Origin: Fontivita pretiosa
GTDB taxonomy: Bacteria > Planctomycetota > Phycisphaerae > Tepidisphaerales > Tepidisphaeraceae
Assembly: GCF_050410795.1 (NCBI RefSeq)
Contig: NZ_CP191258.1
Location: 4,216,001-4,280,000, forward strand
Length of the DNA: 64,000 nt
Reading direction: 5' to 3'
Shown here: positions 1-9,295 of the stretch, piece after piece
How positions within the stretch are numbered: position 1 is the first letter of the stretch
Layout of the letters: the number at the start of each line of letters is the position of its first letter
Position numbers and translations under genes: made by a program
The notes under the pieces: model-generated
What the model was told of the DNA's origin: nothing
What the model saw: the letters and a program-made list of their open reading frames with translations, nothing else
Databases searched by the model: none

Positions 1-206
1 ATGGCTTGCTTTTGGGCGAGTCAGAGGTGAACTCTCCCGCATTCGGCCGATCGCCTGGTTCGCCAATGGCTCGCAGCCGACATGCGGCTGGTCGCTGGCG
101 CGAGTGCCGAATGTGTGAATTGACAGAGCAGACGGATGTTGTCCTCGAACGGTCGCGGCGGTGATGGAGCTCCGCGCGGTCCGGCCTGGAATCGCGAAAG
201 CAAACC
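1..206. other. No gene recognised (window edge)
   Basis: No open frame with a recognisable product lies here. The stretch precedes the first glycosyltransferase and may hold its 5' untranslated region; no convincing -35/-10 pair was seen. A purine-rich gaaag at about 195-199 is the only candidate ribosome binding site for the gene at 207. Confidence 0.5.
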
Positions 207-1346
207 ATGCGAATTACGTTTCTTTCCCCTGCTCCCAACCTCTCCGGTGGTGAACGGGTGATTGCGATCTACGCCAGCAAGCTGGCCTTGCGCGGACACG
301 ATGTCGAAGTCGTGTGCGCGCGACCCGACGACCCGCCCACGCGGCAGAAGCTCAAGTTATTTCTGATGCACGGACGTTGGCCGGCACGCCCGACCGTCGG
401 TCCATCTCATTACGCGAACTACGGGGTGCATTATCGGGTGGTCAACCACGCTGGACCGCTGACGGACGATGATATCCGCGATGGCGACATTTTGGTGGCG
501 ACTTTCTGGCCGACCGTCTACTGGGCGTTGCGGCTGCGCAGCAGCAAGGGTCGTGCGGTGTTCCTGGCGCAGGGATACGAACAGCCGCATCAGCGCACGG
601 AATGGAGTGAGCGCATACGCCACGAGCTGGAGCAGGCATGGCGGGCAGAACTTCCCTTGATCACAGTCTCGACATGGCTGGCGCGACTGGCTTACGAGCG
701 GTTTGGCCGCTCGGCAACTGTCATTCGCAACGGCGCCGAGATTCCGCCTGCGGAGTATCGGGCACCCCGGAGTGCGCGGCGCCGCCGAATCGGGCTCATG
801 TTCACGCCCGACTACGCCAAGGGGTGTGATATCGCCGCACATGCTCTGCTTGCTCTGAACGCGCAGGTGCGGGTCGATCTCGTCGGGTTCGGCGCTTCGC
901 CGCCACCGGCGGAACTGCCTTTCCGCGAATACCAACTGTGTCCGCATCAGCTCGAAATTCACCGTATCTATGGCAGCAGCGAAGTCTGGCTCTTTCCCAG
1001 TCGCGCCGAAGGCTTCGGTCTGCCGATTCTCGAGGCGATGGCATGTGGCACGCCCGTCGTCGGCACACCCGCCGGAGCCGCGCCCGAACTGCTGGCACAG
1101 GGTGGGGGCGTGCTCGTGCCCCACGAGAATCCCATGGCTCTGGCCGAGGCAATCATCCGAATCTGCCAGATGTCCGACGATCAATGGCAGCAGATGTCAG
1201 ACGCTGCGTATCGAACCGCCTCGGCTTACACATGGGACGATGCGACGACCCTGTTCGAGAACGTGTTGCTGGATTTGGCCAACCAGGCGAAACCCGGGGT
1301 GCAGGCGCAATCGAGCCGTCATCATGAGCCGGCTCTGTGCAGATGA
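207..1346 (+). CDS. Family 4 glycosyltransferase
   Basis: This 379-residue protein probably transfers a sugar from an activated donor to a growing exopolysaccharide repeat unit on the cytoplasmic side of the membrane. The N-terminus has a Rossmann strand followed by a Gly-Gly-Glu turn (FLSPAPNLSGGERV), as in GT4 enzymes. The C-terminal donor domain has PSRAEGFGLPILEAMACG, giving the E-x7-E pair at Glu268 and Glu276, followed by a GTPVVGT turn. It is the first gene of the polysaccharide cluster; its stop overlaps the next gene's start (ATGA at 1343-1346), so the two are probably translationally coupled. The donor and acceptor cannot be read from the sequence. Confidence 0.9.
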   Translation: MRITFLSPAPNLSGGERVIAIYASKLALRGHDVEVVCARPDDPPTRQKLKLFLMHGRWPARPTVGPSHYANYGVHYRVVNHAGPLTDDDIRDGDILVATFWPTVYWALRLRSSKGRAVFLAQGYEQPHQRTEWSERIRHELEQAWRAELPLITVSTWLARLAYERFGRSATVIRNGAEIPPAEYRAPRSARRRRIGLMFTPDYAKGCDIAAHALLALNAQVRVDLVGFGASPPPAELPFREYQLCPHQLEIHRIYGSSEVWLFPSRAEGFGLPILEAMACGTPVVGTPAGAAPELLAQGGGVLVPHENPMALAEAIIRICQMSDDQWQQMSDAAYRTASAYTWDDATTLFENVLLDLANQAKPGVQAQSSRHHEPALCR

Positions 1347-2722
1347 ACATCGCTGTTCCCATCCTCCTCTTCGGCTGGATCCCGCTGGTGGTCGTGCTGT
1401 TCGCGGGTTTGCCGTCGCGGCGGGCGGTGATCGCGGCGTTTCTGCTGGCCTGGCTGTTTCTGCCCGTGGCAGAGTATCGCATTCCGGGGCTGCCCGACTA
1501 CACCAAGATGTCCGCCACGTGTCTGGGCGTCATGCTCGGCACGATGCTGTTCGATCTTCCCAGGCTGCTGAGCTTCCGCCCGAACTGGATCGATCTGCCG
1601 ATGGCGATCTGGTGCGCCTGCCCGCTGGCATCGTCGCTCTCCAATGGGCTGGGCGTCTACGACGGGCTGTCAGCGGTGCTGAATCAATTCACCGCCTGGG
1701 GCCTGCCGTATCTGATCGGCCGGCTGTATTTCACGGATGCGGCGTCGCTGAAGGAGCTGGCGGTGGGAATCTTCGTCGGGGGGCTGCTGTACGTGCCGCT
1801 GTGCCTGTACGAGATCCGCATGAGCCCGCAGTTGCATGCGATGCTCTACGGCTACCATCAGCACAGCTTCGCGCAGACGATCCGCTGGGGCGGGTGGCGG
1901 CCAACCGTGTTCATGCAGCACGGGCTGATGGTGGGGATGTGGATGTGCATGGCATCGCTGGTGGGGCTGTGGCTGTGGATGAGCGGATCGGTGCGTCGGG
2001 TGTGCGGCATGCCGATGGGGTGGCTGTTGCCGCCGCTGCTGATCACGGCGATCCTGTGCAAATCGACCGGGGCGCTGGCGCTGCTGGTGCTGGGGCTGTG
2101 GGCGCTGCTGACGGCCAGGTGGCTGCGCAGCTCGCTGGCGGTGTGGGTGCTGCTGATGCTCTCGCCTTTGTACATGACGCTGCGCGCCGGGGGTCAATGG
2201 TCCGGGCAGAACCTGGTGTCGCTGGCCGAGAGCCTGACCGGGCCGCAGCGCGCCGGGTCGCTGCAATATCGGATGCACAACGAAGACCTCCTGGCCGCCC
2301 GGGCGCTGCAACGCCCGCTGTTCGGCTGGGGAGGCTGGGGGCGCGCCAGAGTCAAGGACGAGACCAGTGGCCGGGACATCTCCGTGACCGACGGCTTGTG
2401 GATCATCGCCCTTGGCAACCACGGGGTGGCAGGCCTGGCTTCGCTGACGGCAAGCATGCTGCTGCCGGGAATGATGCTGTGCCTGCGACGAAGTGTCGGC
2501 GAGTGGTCGATGCCGGCCTTTGGCCCCGCTGCGGTGCTGGCCGTGGTCGTGACGCTTTACATGATCGATGGTGTACCCAATGCGATGGTCAATCCGGTTT
2601 TCATCCTGTCGGCTGGGGCACTGGGAGCCCTGGCCAACCGATACAGCGCATGCAGGCAGGTCTGGCTTGCTGCTCGTGTGCCGCCAGCGATGCACCGCGT
2701 GGATGCCGTGATGATGGCCTGA
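1343..2722 (+). CDS. O-antigen ligase/polymerase-like polytopic membrane protein
   Basis: This 459-residue protein is hydrophobic along most of its length, with about ten to twelve predicted membrane spans and a long extracytoplasmic loop around residues 280-350. The layout fits the O-antigen ligase/Wzy-type polymerase families, which join or polymerise lipid-linked glycans outside the membrane. A GTG start at 1337 is possible, but the ATG at 1343 that overlaps the upstream stop as ATGA is preferred. Sequence in these families is poorly conserved, so the call rests on topology and on its place among glycosyltransferase genes. It is the only polymerase candidate in the cluster. Confidence 0.7.
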   Translation: MNIAVPILLFGWIPLVVVLFAGLPSRRAVIAAFLLAWLFLPVAEYRIPGLPDYTKMSATCLGVMLGTMLFDLPRLLSFRPNWIDLPMAIWCACPLASSLSNGLGVYDGLSAVLNQFTAWGLPYLIGRLYFTDAASLKELAVGIFVGGLLYVPLCLYEIRMSPQLHAMLYGYHQHSFAQTIRWGGWRPTVFMQHGLMVGMWMCMASLVGLWLWMSGSVRRVCGMPMGWLLPPLLITAILCKSTGALALLVLGLWALLTARWLRSSLAVWVLLMLSPLYMTLRAGGQWSGQNLVSLAESLTGPQRAGSLQYRMHNEDLLAARALQRPLFGWGGWGRARVKDETSGRDISVTDGLWIIALGNHGVAGLASLTASMLLPGMMLCLRRSVGEWSMPAFGPAAVLAVVVTLYMIDGVPNAMVNPVFILSAGALGALANRYSACRQVWLAARVPPAMHRVDAVMMA

Positions 2723-2780
2723 TCTGGCGAACAACGCTTCCCGTGCGGCGAGGAAGCCGCAGCACTTGACGCTAACCGAC

Positions 2781-2864
2781 ATGAAGCTGCTTGATTCCTG
2801 TCCGGCGTGTGGTCACCGAGAATTGATGCATCACAACCGCGCGTGTCGGGCGGTCTGGGACTGA
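2781..2864 (+). CDS. Possible 27-residue CPxCG mini-ORF or gene remnant
   Basis: An ATG-initiated frame of 27 codons lies in the 162-bp gap between the polymerase and the next glycosyltransferase. It contains CPACGHRELMHH, a zinc-ribbon-like Cys-Pro-x-Cys-Gly with a third Cys further on. Such motifs begin some sugar-nucleotide-associated methyltransferases, so this may be the stub of a lost gene. No strong ribosome binding site was seen. It could equally be chance in GC-rich DNA. Confidence 0.25.
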   Translation: MKLLDSCPACGHRELMHHNRACRAVWD

Positions 2865-2884
2865 AGAATCGGGGCTCACTTCGC

Positions 2885-3892
2885 ATGAACGTACAGATCC
2901 TCATCGTCAACTATCGCACCGGCCCGGCGGTGGTGCAGTGCCTGCGATCGCTGGCCGGGCAGTGCGCGGCGGGCGCGTCGCGGTCGGCGCGGTATGGCGT
3001 CATCGTGCTGGATTCGGCGTCGGGAGATGGGTCGGCGGAAGTGATTTCGGCGGCGATCGCAGGCAACGGCTGGGGAGGCTGGGCGCGCGTGGTGAAACTG
3101 GCTCGCAACGGCGGGTTCGCGTTCGCCAACAACGCGGGAATCCGCCTGGCGCTGGGCGGCGGTCAGGATCGGCCGCGGTACATCATGCTGCTCAATCCCG
3201 ACACGATCGTCCGTCCCGGGGCCGTCGAGGCGCTGGTTGAGTTTCTCGATTCGCACGATCGGGCGGGGATCGCGGGCAGCCAGCTTGAAGACGCCGATGG
3301 TCGGGCCGTCAGCTCCGCCAGGCGGCGCCCGAGCGTGGTGGGCGAGCTGATCGAGGCTGCGAGGCTGAACGTGTTGTCGCGCCTGCTGTGGCGGCACGTG
3401 GTGCCGTTGCCGCCCGGGCAGAGGCCCATGCGCTGCGACTGGGTTTCCGGCGCGGCGATGATGGTTCGCCGCGAGGTCTTCGAGCAGGTGGGGCTGCTGG
3501 ATGAAGGGTATTTCCTGTATTTCGAAGAGGTGGACTTCTGCGATCGGGTGCGTGGTTGCGGGTGGGAAGTGTGGCACGTGCCGGCATCGCGGGTGATGCA
3601 TCTGGAAGGCGTGGCGACGGGCATCAGCCGCGGCGCATCGGCTCGCAGGCCGCGATACTGGTACGACTCGCGGCGGAGGTACTTTTTGCGGCAGGGGGGC
3701 ATCGCCAGGCTCCTGGCCGCCGACGCCGCCTGGGCCGCCGGACACGCCAGCCTGCTGTTGCGGCGTGCGATGGGTCTCGGCGGTCGCGGCGGACATGAGC
3801 CGCAGCGTGTCACACTGGATCTACTTGGCGGGGATCTGCGGGCACTGATCCGCGGGGATGCGAGCCGTCGAATCAAGTCGCCGATGAGCTGA
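2885..3892 (+). CDS. Family 2 glycosyltransferase, rhamnosyltransferase-like
   Basis: This 335-residue cytoplasmic GT2 enzyme opens with QILIVNYRTG, followed by NGGFAFANNAGI and the metal-binding LLNPDT (Asp106). The acceptor-side motif YFLYFEEVDFCDRVR has Glu214, Glu215 and Asp217, the ED-type signature of the rhamnosyltransferase-like branch. The ATG at 2885 is chosen because the GT2 fold starts there; an in-frame GTG at 2807 would add 26 residues unlike the family. It ends with TGA sharing one base with the next ATG. The rhamnose assignment is by family resemblance only. Confidence 0.88.
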   Translation: MNVQILIVNYRTGPAVVQCLRSLAGQCAAGASRSARYGVIVLDSASGDGSAEVISAAIAGNGWGGWARVVKLARNGGFAFANNAGIRLALGGGQDRPRYIMLLNPDTIVRPGAVEALVEFLDSHDRAGIAGSQLEDADGRAVSSARRRPSVVGELIEAARLNVLSRLLWRHVVPLPPGQRPMRCDWVSGAAMMVRREVFEQVGLLDEGYFLYFEEVDFCDRVRGCGWEVWHVPASRVMHLEGVATGISRGASARRPRYWYDSRRRYFLRQGGIARLLAADAAWAAGHASLLLRRAMGLGGRGGHEPQRVTLDLLGGDLRALIRGDASRRIKSPMS

Positions 3893-4974
3893 TGAGCGGG
3901 ATTGCAGACAAGGTGGGCGATCGCGTCGGCGTGGTGGTGATCGGCCGCAACGAAGGGGCGCGGCTCCAGCGGTGCCTGCGGTCGGTGCTGGGGTGCGGAG
4001 TCGGGCGGGTGGTGTACGTCGATTCCGGCTCGACCGACGGCAGCGTCACGCTGGCCCGCGAGATGGGTGTGGTGGTCGAGGAGCTGGACGGCTCGGCCCC
4101 GTTCACCGCGGCGCGGGCGCGAAACGCCGGGTTCTGGCGGTTGTGGCAGGTCTTCGGGCCGACGCAGTATGTCCAATTCGTCGATGGCGACTGCGAGCTG
4201 CATCCGCAGTGGATCGAGCGTGCAGCGCGCGAGCTACAGCGTCGAGCCGAAGTGGGCGTGGTCTGTGGACGATTGCGGGAGCGCTTCGCCGGGGCGTCGA
4301 TCTACAACCGGCTGTGCGACATCGAGTGGAACGGGCCGATCGGGGAGGTCTCCGAGTGCGGCGGGGTTGCGATGTATCGGGCGAGCTGCTTCCGCGCCGA
4401 GCGCGGGTTCGATCCATCAGTGCCGGCTGGCGAAGAGCCGGAGCTGTGCGTGCGGCTGCGGCGTCGGGGCTGGAAGATCATTCGCCTGGGCGAGGAGATG
4501 GGTTGGCATGACGCGGCGATGTATCGCTTCGGCCAGTGGTGGCGGCGCGCGGTGCGAAGCGGATATGGCTACGCGATGGGCGCGGCGATGCACGGACGAT
4601 CGCCACAGCGACACTGGGTTCGGCAGGCCTGGAGCATCTGGGTGTGGGGACTGATCGTCCCGTTGGTGGTCGTGGGGCTTGCCTGGCCCAGCCGCGGCGC
4701 AAGCGCCTTGCTGTTGAGCGGGTACGGGCTGGTGATGTGGCGAGCGTACAGATCGATGCGTCGGCGCGGGTACGGACATGCCGATTCGTGGCTGTATGCC
4801 GTGTTTTGTGTTCTGGCCAAGTTTCCGCAGGTTCTGGGGCAGCTTCGCTATTGGTCGCGGCGTGCGACGGCGCCTGGGCGGCCGGCCGGCGCGATGGCTC
4901 CGCAGTCTTTTGCGGCGCGGAAAGATGATGCGCATTGCCTATCTGATCAACCAGTATCCGCACATCAGCCATAG
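3892..4974 (+). CDS. Family 2 glycosyltransferase with C-terminal membrane segments
   Basis: This 360-residue GT2 protein has the nucleotide-binding start VVVIGRNEGARLQRCL, the VDSGSTDGS turn, the metal site FVDGDCELH and the EEPELCVRLRRRGW motif. Two or three hydrophobic segments after about residue 240 suggest membrane attachment. It overlaps its upstream neighbour by one base (TGATG) and its downstream neighbour by 50 bases, consistent with one transcript. It probably adds one residue of the exopolysaccharide repeat; the sugar is unknown. Confidence 0.88.
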   Translation: MSGIADKVGDRVGVVVIGRNEGARLQRCLRSVLGCGVGRVVYVDSGSTDGSVTLAREMGVVVEELDGSAPFTAARARNAGFWRLWQVFGPTQYVQFVDGDCELHPQWIERAARELQRRAEVGVVCGRLRERFAGASIYNRLCDIEWNGPIGEVSECGGVAMYRASCFRAERGFDPSVPAGEEPELCVRLRRRGWKIIRLGEEMGWHDAAMYRFGQWWRRAVRSGYGYAMGAAMHGRSPQRHWVRQAWSIWVWGLIVPLVVVGLAWPSRGASALLLSGYGLVMWRAYRSMRRRGYGHADSWLYAVFCVLAKFPQVLGQLRYWSRRATAPGRPAGAMAPQSFAARKDDAHCLSDQPVSAHQP

Positions 4975-6226
4975 CTTCATCCGGCGGGAGATCGCGGCGC
5001 TGGAGAGCCTGGGGGTGCAGGTGCAACGCTACTCGCTGCGCGGACGGGAGCGGGTGGTGGCCGATCCTCTGGATGTCGCAGAACAGCAGCGCACGCGCGT
5101 CGTGCTCGAGAGCGGGCTGGCGACGATGCTTGGGGCGGTGGCGTTGACGCTGGCGGCAAATCCGCGCGGACTGGCGCGGGCGGTTTGTGGAGCGATGAGG
5201 CTGGGGTGGTGCTCGGACCGCGGGTTGCTGAGGCACCTGGCGTATCTGGTCGAAGCGTGCGTGTTGTGGCGGTGGATGCGACAGGATCAGATCAAGCATC
5301 TTCACGCCCACTTCGGCACCAACTCCGCCGCCGTGGCGATGCTCGTGCATCTGCTGGGCGGAATCCGCTACAGCTTCACGGTGCATGGGCCCGAAGAGTT
5401 CGACCGGCCCCAGACGCTGTCGCTGGGCCGGAAGATTCGGGCCGCCAGTTTCGTGGTAGCCATCAGCCACTTCACGCGGAGCCAGCTTTGCCGGTGGTGC
5501 GGCTGCGAAGACTGGCCGAAGATCAGGGTGGTTCATTGTGGGGTGGATGGACAGTATCTGGAAACCGAGGATTGGCCGGATGTGCCGGCGGACAGTCGCC
5601 GGCTTGTGTGCGTCGGGCGGCTGTGCGAGCAGAAGGGCCAGCTTCTGCTGATCGAGGCGGTTTCGCGACTGGTTCGCGAGGGAATTCGTGTGGAGCTGAC
5701 ACTGATCGGCGACGGACCGATGCGTGGTCAGATCGAACGGGCGATTCGCGACGGCGGGCTGGAGCACTGTGTGCAGCTTGCCGGATGGTGCAGCGGCGCG
5801 GAAGTGCGCGCGCATCTGTTGAACAGCCGCGCGCTGGTGCTGCCGAGCTTTGCCGAGGGATTGCCGCTGGTACTGATGGAGGCCATGGCGCTGGGCCGGG
5901 CGGTGATCAGCACGTACGTGGGCGGGATTCCGGAGCTTGTCGAGCCGGGCAGCAATGGCTGGCTGGTTCCCGCCGGCTCGGTCGAGGCGCTGGTGCAGGC
6001 GATGCGGCAGGCGCTTGAGATCCCGGCGGCGGAGCTGCGCCGCATGGGCCGGGCCGGACGAGACAAAGTGCTCAAGCAGCATGATGCCCGCAAGGAAGCG
6101 GCGAAACTGGCCGAGCTGTTTGACCAATCACTTCATGAACAGCGCGCCGCAGTGGCCGAAGCCGGTTGCGGGGTCTGGCACGGGAAGACCGCAGGCGCGC
6201 TGGCAGGCAGACTGGGATGGTCATAA
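4925..6226 (+). CDS. Family 4 glycosyltransferase, WcaL/EpsF-like
   Basis: This 433-residue GT4 enzyme starts at MMRIAYLINQYPHISHSFI, a beginning typical of the colanic-acid WcaL-like branch, followed by FIRREIAALESLG. Other landmarks are LHAHFG and FTVHGPEEF in the acceptor domain and VGRLCEQKGQ with FAEGLPLVLMEAMALG in the donor domain. The ATG at 4925 (or 4928) is preferred over an in-frame ATG at 4778, which would add 49 arginine-rich residues lying over the upstream gene. It overlaps both neighbours. Confidence 0.88.
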   Translation: MMRIAYLINQYPHISHSFIRREIAALESLGVQVQRYSLRGRERVVADPLDVAEQQRTRVVLESGLATMLGAVALTLAANPRGLARAVCGAMRLGWCSDRGLLRHLAYLVEACVLWRWMRQDQIKHLHAHFGTNSAAVAMLVHLLGGIRYSFTVHGPEEFDRPQTLSLGRKIRAASFVVAISHFTRSQLCRWCGCEDWPKIRVVHCGVDGQYLETEDWPDVPADSRRLVCVGRLCEQKGQLLLIEAVSRLVREGIRVELTLIGDGPMRGQIERAIRDGGLEHCVQLAGWCSGAEVRAHLLNSRALVLPSFAEGLPLVLMEAMALGRAVISTYVGGIPELVEPGSNGWLVPAGSVEALVQAMRQALEIPAAELRRMGRAGRDKVLKQHDARKEAAKLAELFDQSLHEQRAAVAEAGCGVWHGKTAGALAGRLGWS

Positions 6227-7419
6227 CGACCGTTACAATCATTCTGGTGCTGTTCGCAGTGGCGATGGCGATCCCGTGCATTGTCGTCGGGGTCGAATGC
6301 CTCATCGCCGTAATCGGTGGTGCGGATCGGCGCGCTGCGTTGGAGCATCGAGGCAACCAGCGGCTGGCGGTATTGATCCCGGCACACAACGAACAGACCT
6401 GCATTGCCGCCACGCTCAGCACCGTCTTGCCGCAGTTGCGTGCGGGCGATCGCGTGCTGGTGGTGGCCGACAACTGCACCGATGACACCGCCGAGCAGGC
6501 GCGCCGCGCCGGCGCACAAGTGGTGGTGCGCCATGATCCTCATCGGCGCGGCAAGGGCTATGCGTTGGCGTATGGCGTGCAAGCGCTTGCAGCCGACCCG
6601 CCCCAGGTCGTGGTCGTGATCGATGCCGACACAAGGCTGTTGCCGGGGTCGATCGATGCGCTTCGAGATCATGTGTCACTGTCTGAAGCACCAGCGCAGG
6701 CAGTGAATCTGCTCGAACCCCCGTCCAATCCAGGCGCGCGAGATCGGCTGTCGGCGCTGGCGTTCATGGTCAGGAATCTGGCGCGCCCGCTGGGTCTGTC
6801 GCGCTTGGGGTTGCCGTGTCCGCTGTTCGGGACGGGCATGGCGCTTCCGTGGCAGGCACTGCGGGATGCTCCGCTGGCCAGCGGAAACATCGTGGAAGAC
6901 ATGCAGCTCGGGATCGACCTGGCGATCGGCGGGCATCCGGCGCGGCTGTGTCCGGAGGCGCGGGTAATGGGCGTTCTGCCTTCCGGCTCGACTGACGCGC
7001 GGGCGCAGCGAACGCGATGGGAGCATGGGCATGTTCGCACGCTCCTGACGCAGGTGCCACGACTGCTCGGCCAGGCTCTGCGGCAACGACGACTCGATCT
7101 GCTGGCGATGGCGGTGGACCTGAGCGTCCCGCCGCTGGCACTGCTGGTGCTGATCTGGACGGTGCTGAGCAGCCTTTCGTTTCTGCTGTGGTGGCTTGCG
7201 GGACGTTGGGAGGCGGCGGCGATCTGCGGGTGCGGCGCGGCGTCGCTGCTGTGCGGAGTGCTGCCCGCCTGGTGGCGCTTTGCCCGGCAGCTCATTCCCG
7301 CCTCAAGCCTGTTGGCTGTGCCGCTGTATATCGTGTGGAAACTTCCGATGTACCTGCGTCTGTTCGTCAGTCCCCAGCGACAGTGGATTCGCACGGCCCG
7401 TCCGGGCACGGCGGGCTGA
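6217..7419 (+). CDS. Membrane-anchored family 2 glycosyltransferase
   Basis: This protein of about 400 residues has one N-terminal membrane span (VITTVTIILVLFAVAMAI), a GT2 domain and two or three C-terminal spans. This is the layout of processive or cellulose-synthase-like transferases. GT2 landmarks are IPAHNEQTCIAATL, VVADNCTDDTAEQARRAGA, HRRGKGYAL and VIDADTRL, with EDMQLGIDLAIGG further on. The ATG at 6217 overlaps the upstream stop by ten bases; an earlier in-frame ATG at 6166 is less likely. It may initiate or extend the polymer. Confidence 0.85.
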   Translation: MVITTVTIILVLFAVAMAIPCIVVGVECLIAVIGGADRRAALEHRGNQRLAVLIPAHNEQTCIAATLSTVLPQLRAGDRVLVVADNCTDDTAEQARRAGAQVVVRHDPHRRGKGYALAYGVQALAADPPQVVVVIDADTRLLPGSIDALRDHVSLSEAPAQAVNLLEPPSNPGARDRLSALAFMVRNLARPLGLSRLGLPCPLFGTGMALPWQALRDAPLASGNIVEDMQLGIDLAIGGHPARLCPEARVMGVLPSGSTDARAQRTRWEHGHVRTLLTQVPRLLGQALRQRRLDLLAMAVDLSVPPLALLVLIWTVLSSLSFLLWWLAGRWEAAAICGCGAASLLCGVLPAWWRFARQLIPASSLLAVPLYIVWKLPMYLRLFVSPQRQWIRTARPGTAG

Positions 7420-7507
7420 AGCTGCTGTAGTACCCCAATTCCTGCGCCGACGTTCAGACATTGGCACTACATCTGACAACATAGTTCCATTCCAACTGGG
7501 GTGAGAT

Positions 7508-8419
7508 ATGGAAGCGTCAGCTACCATAGATATAGACAGTGTGCGCGGAGCTGCTGCGGAGCGAGCCGACACCGACCGGCGTGCAGTGACTTGCGCGCCA
7601 ACGCAGGCGGCTGGCTGGCCTGTGGTCTACGTCGGCTGCGCCGCACTCCACAGGATGACCGAAAGCCAGGTTGTCGGGCACATCATCGGGGAGCTGGCGG
7701 CGGGGCGCGGCGGATGGGTGGTGACGCACAACCTGGACCACCTGCGCCGCCTGGCATGTGATCCGCATTTCAGACGTGCTTGCGAAGGGGCGACGTTGCG
7801 GGTTGCCGACGGTATGCCGGTGCTGTGGGCAAGCTGGTTCGCAGGCACTCCGCTGCCACAGCGTGTCGCCGGGTCAAGTCTGATCTACAGCCTCAGTGAG
7901 ACGGCGGCGCGAGCGGGGAACAGCATCTTTCTTCTGGGGGGCAATCCCGGCACGGCTGCGCGTGCGGCGGACCGACTTACACAGTGCTATCCAGGGCTGC
8001 GTGTGGTCGGCACGATGTGCCCGCCGCTGGGTTTTGAGCGGGATCGCCGGTACATGCGCCGCCTGCTGGCGCGGCTGCGCAGCGCAAGGCCGGACATCGT
8101 GTTTGTCGGGCTTGGCTCGCCGAAGCAGGAGTATCTGATCGAGCGTTTGCATCGGCTGTTGCCGCGTACATGGTTTCTGGGTGTGGGGATCAGTTTCAGC
8201 TTTGTCTGTGGAGAGATCCCCCGCGCGCCGCGAGTGCTTCAATATCTGGGGCTGGAATGGATGCACCGACTGGTGTATGAGCCCCGTCGCCTGGCCAAAC
8301 GATATCTGCTTCAAGGCATTCCCTTCGCGATGCAGCTATTCGCCACAGTCGTCTGGCGGCGATTCAGTCGTGAGCCGGCGATGCGCCCTTCGCACGCCGC
8401 CCGCGCAACTGGGGTATGA
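7508..8419 (+). CDS. WecG/TagA/CpsF family glycosyltransferase
   Basis: This 303-residue enzyme belongs to the family that transfers N-acetylmannosamine-type sugars to lipid-linked N-acetylglucosamine. Signature stretches are VVTHNLDHLRR (about 71-81), VADGMPVLWAS (Asp101 is a likely catalytic residue), VGLGSPKQE, and the C-terminal RAPRVLQYLGLEWMHRLVYE. The N-terminal 35 residues are a low-complexity extension. An 88-bp gap separates it from the previous gene, so it may have its own promoter, but it closes the glycosyltransferase run. The sugar is inferred from family only. Confidence 0.92.
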   Translation: MEASATIDIDSVRGAAAERADTDRRAVTCAPTQAAGWPVVYVGCAALHRMTESQVVGHIIGELAAGRGGWVVTHNLDHLRRLACDPHFRRACEGATLRVADGMPVLWASWFAGTPLPQRVAGSSLIYSLSETAARAGNSIFLLGGNPGTAARAADRLTQCYPGLRVVGTMCPPLGFERDRRYMRRLLARLRSARPDIVFVGLGSPKQEYLIERLHRLLPRTWFLGVGISFSFVCGEIPRAPRVLQYLGLEWMHRLVYEPRRLAKRYLLQGIPFAMQLFATVVWRRFSREPAMRPSHAARATGV

Positions 8420-8545
8420 GGCAAAGTGTGCATGACAGTGCTGTGAGCTATGGAAGACAGGAAACGACCGGCCGCGGCCAGCGACGTGAGATCCTGCGCG
8501 GCGTCGTGAACGCAAATGTGAATACCTACATGGGAGGGCCGTACT

Positions 8546-9295
8546 ATGGCGTCTGGACATTCAATGGAGCATGAGTCGATCGGCGCGGCGCGCATGGCCA
8601 GGGGAACCGGCCTGGCGATGGTCCTGGTGCTGTCGGCCGGTGCGGGCGGGGCGTCGGCAGAGACGGCCTACTGCTACCAGTTCCGAAGCATCACCAACAA
8701 CTCAGCGGTGGACTCGGCGACGGGGCAGCACCAGTTGCGCATGTTTGTCAGCCCCGCCGGACAGACCGCCACCGGCAGCAACCTGGTCGATTTCCGCTTC
8801 GAGAACATCGGACCGGATCCGTGCGCGATCACGGACATTTACTTTTACGACGGGTGGCTTCTGGGCATCTGGCAGATCGACTCCAGCGCAGGAGTGACGT
8901 TCGACGACAACGCCAAGCCCGAGTGGCTGGCGGGATATCGGGGCGGGGATCCCAGCCAGGTGTTCAGCAATCTGTTCAGCGCGGATTCCAATTCTGCGGT
9001 TCAGCTCAATGGCGTGAACCCCGGGGAGTGGCTGAACATACGCTTTGAGCTCAAAGGCCCCGCGACGATCGCCAACGTGATTTCTGACCTGGCCAAGCCA
9101 CCGCGCGACTTTTACCGGCTTGTGGTGGGTCTTCACGTGCAGGGGTTTGCCGACGGCGGAAGCGAGAGCTTCGTCCACGACCAGGCCGGCGCCGTGGTCG
9201 TGCCTGTCCCACCGGCGATCTGGGGCGGAGTGGGGTTGATGGGTGTGCTCGGCCTTGGTCAGGGAATTCGGTGGTTGCGGGGCCGAGAGATCTGA
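8546..9295 (+). CDS. Secreted protein with VPLPxA-type C-terminal sorting signal (1 of 4)
   Basis: This 249-residue protein has a signal peptide at about residues 10-35 (GLAMVLVLSAGAGGASAET) and a beta-rich body of unknown family. The C-terminal tail VPVPPAIWGG is followed by a hydrophobic stretch and RWLRGRE. The tail has the tripartite layout of exosortase substrates: short motif, membrane span, basic end. A gggaggg at about 8531-8537 is a good ribosome binding site for the ATG at 8546. It starts a run of four such genes placed directly after the exopolysaccharide locus. Its function is unknown; a surface or matrix protein is likely. Confidence 0.75.
   Translation: MASGHSMEHESIGAARMARGTGLAMVLVLSAGAGGASAETAYCYQFRSITNNSAVDSATGQHQLRMFVSPAGQTATGSNLVDFRFENIGPDPCAITDIYFYDGWLLGIWQIDSSAGVTFDDNAKPEWLAGYRGGDPSQVFSNLFSADSNSAVQLNGVNPGEWLNIRFELKGPATIANVISDLAKPPRDFYRLVVGLHVQGFADGGSESFVHDQAGAVVVPVPPAIWGGVGLMGVLGLGQGIRWLRGREI

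Noticed and set aside
970..2769. A 599-codon + strand frame across the first two genes
   Set aside because: It overlaps both the glycosyltransferase and the polymerase genes in another frame and has no recognisable motif.
7461..7476. A sigma-54-like -24/-12 element (ttggcac...ctga) before the WecG-family gene
   Set aside because: The GG at 7463-7464 is followed at the right spacing by GA rather than the required GC, so the match fails at the key position.
7432..7500. Inverted pair accccaatt/aactggggt before the WecG-family gene
   Set aside because: Eight of nine bases match but the arms are about 55 bases apart with no further pairing, so chance is likely.
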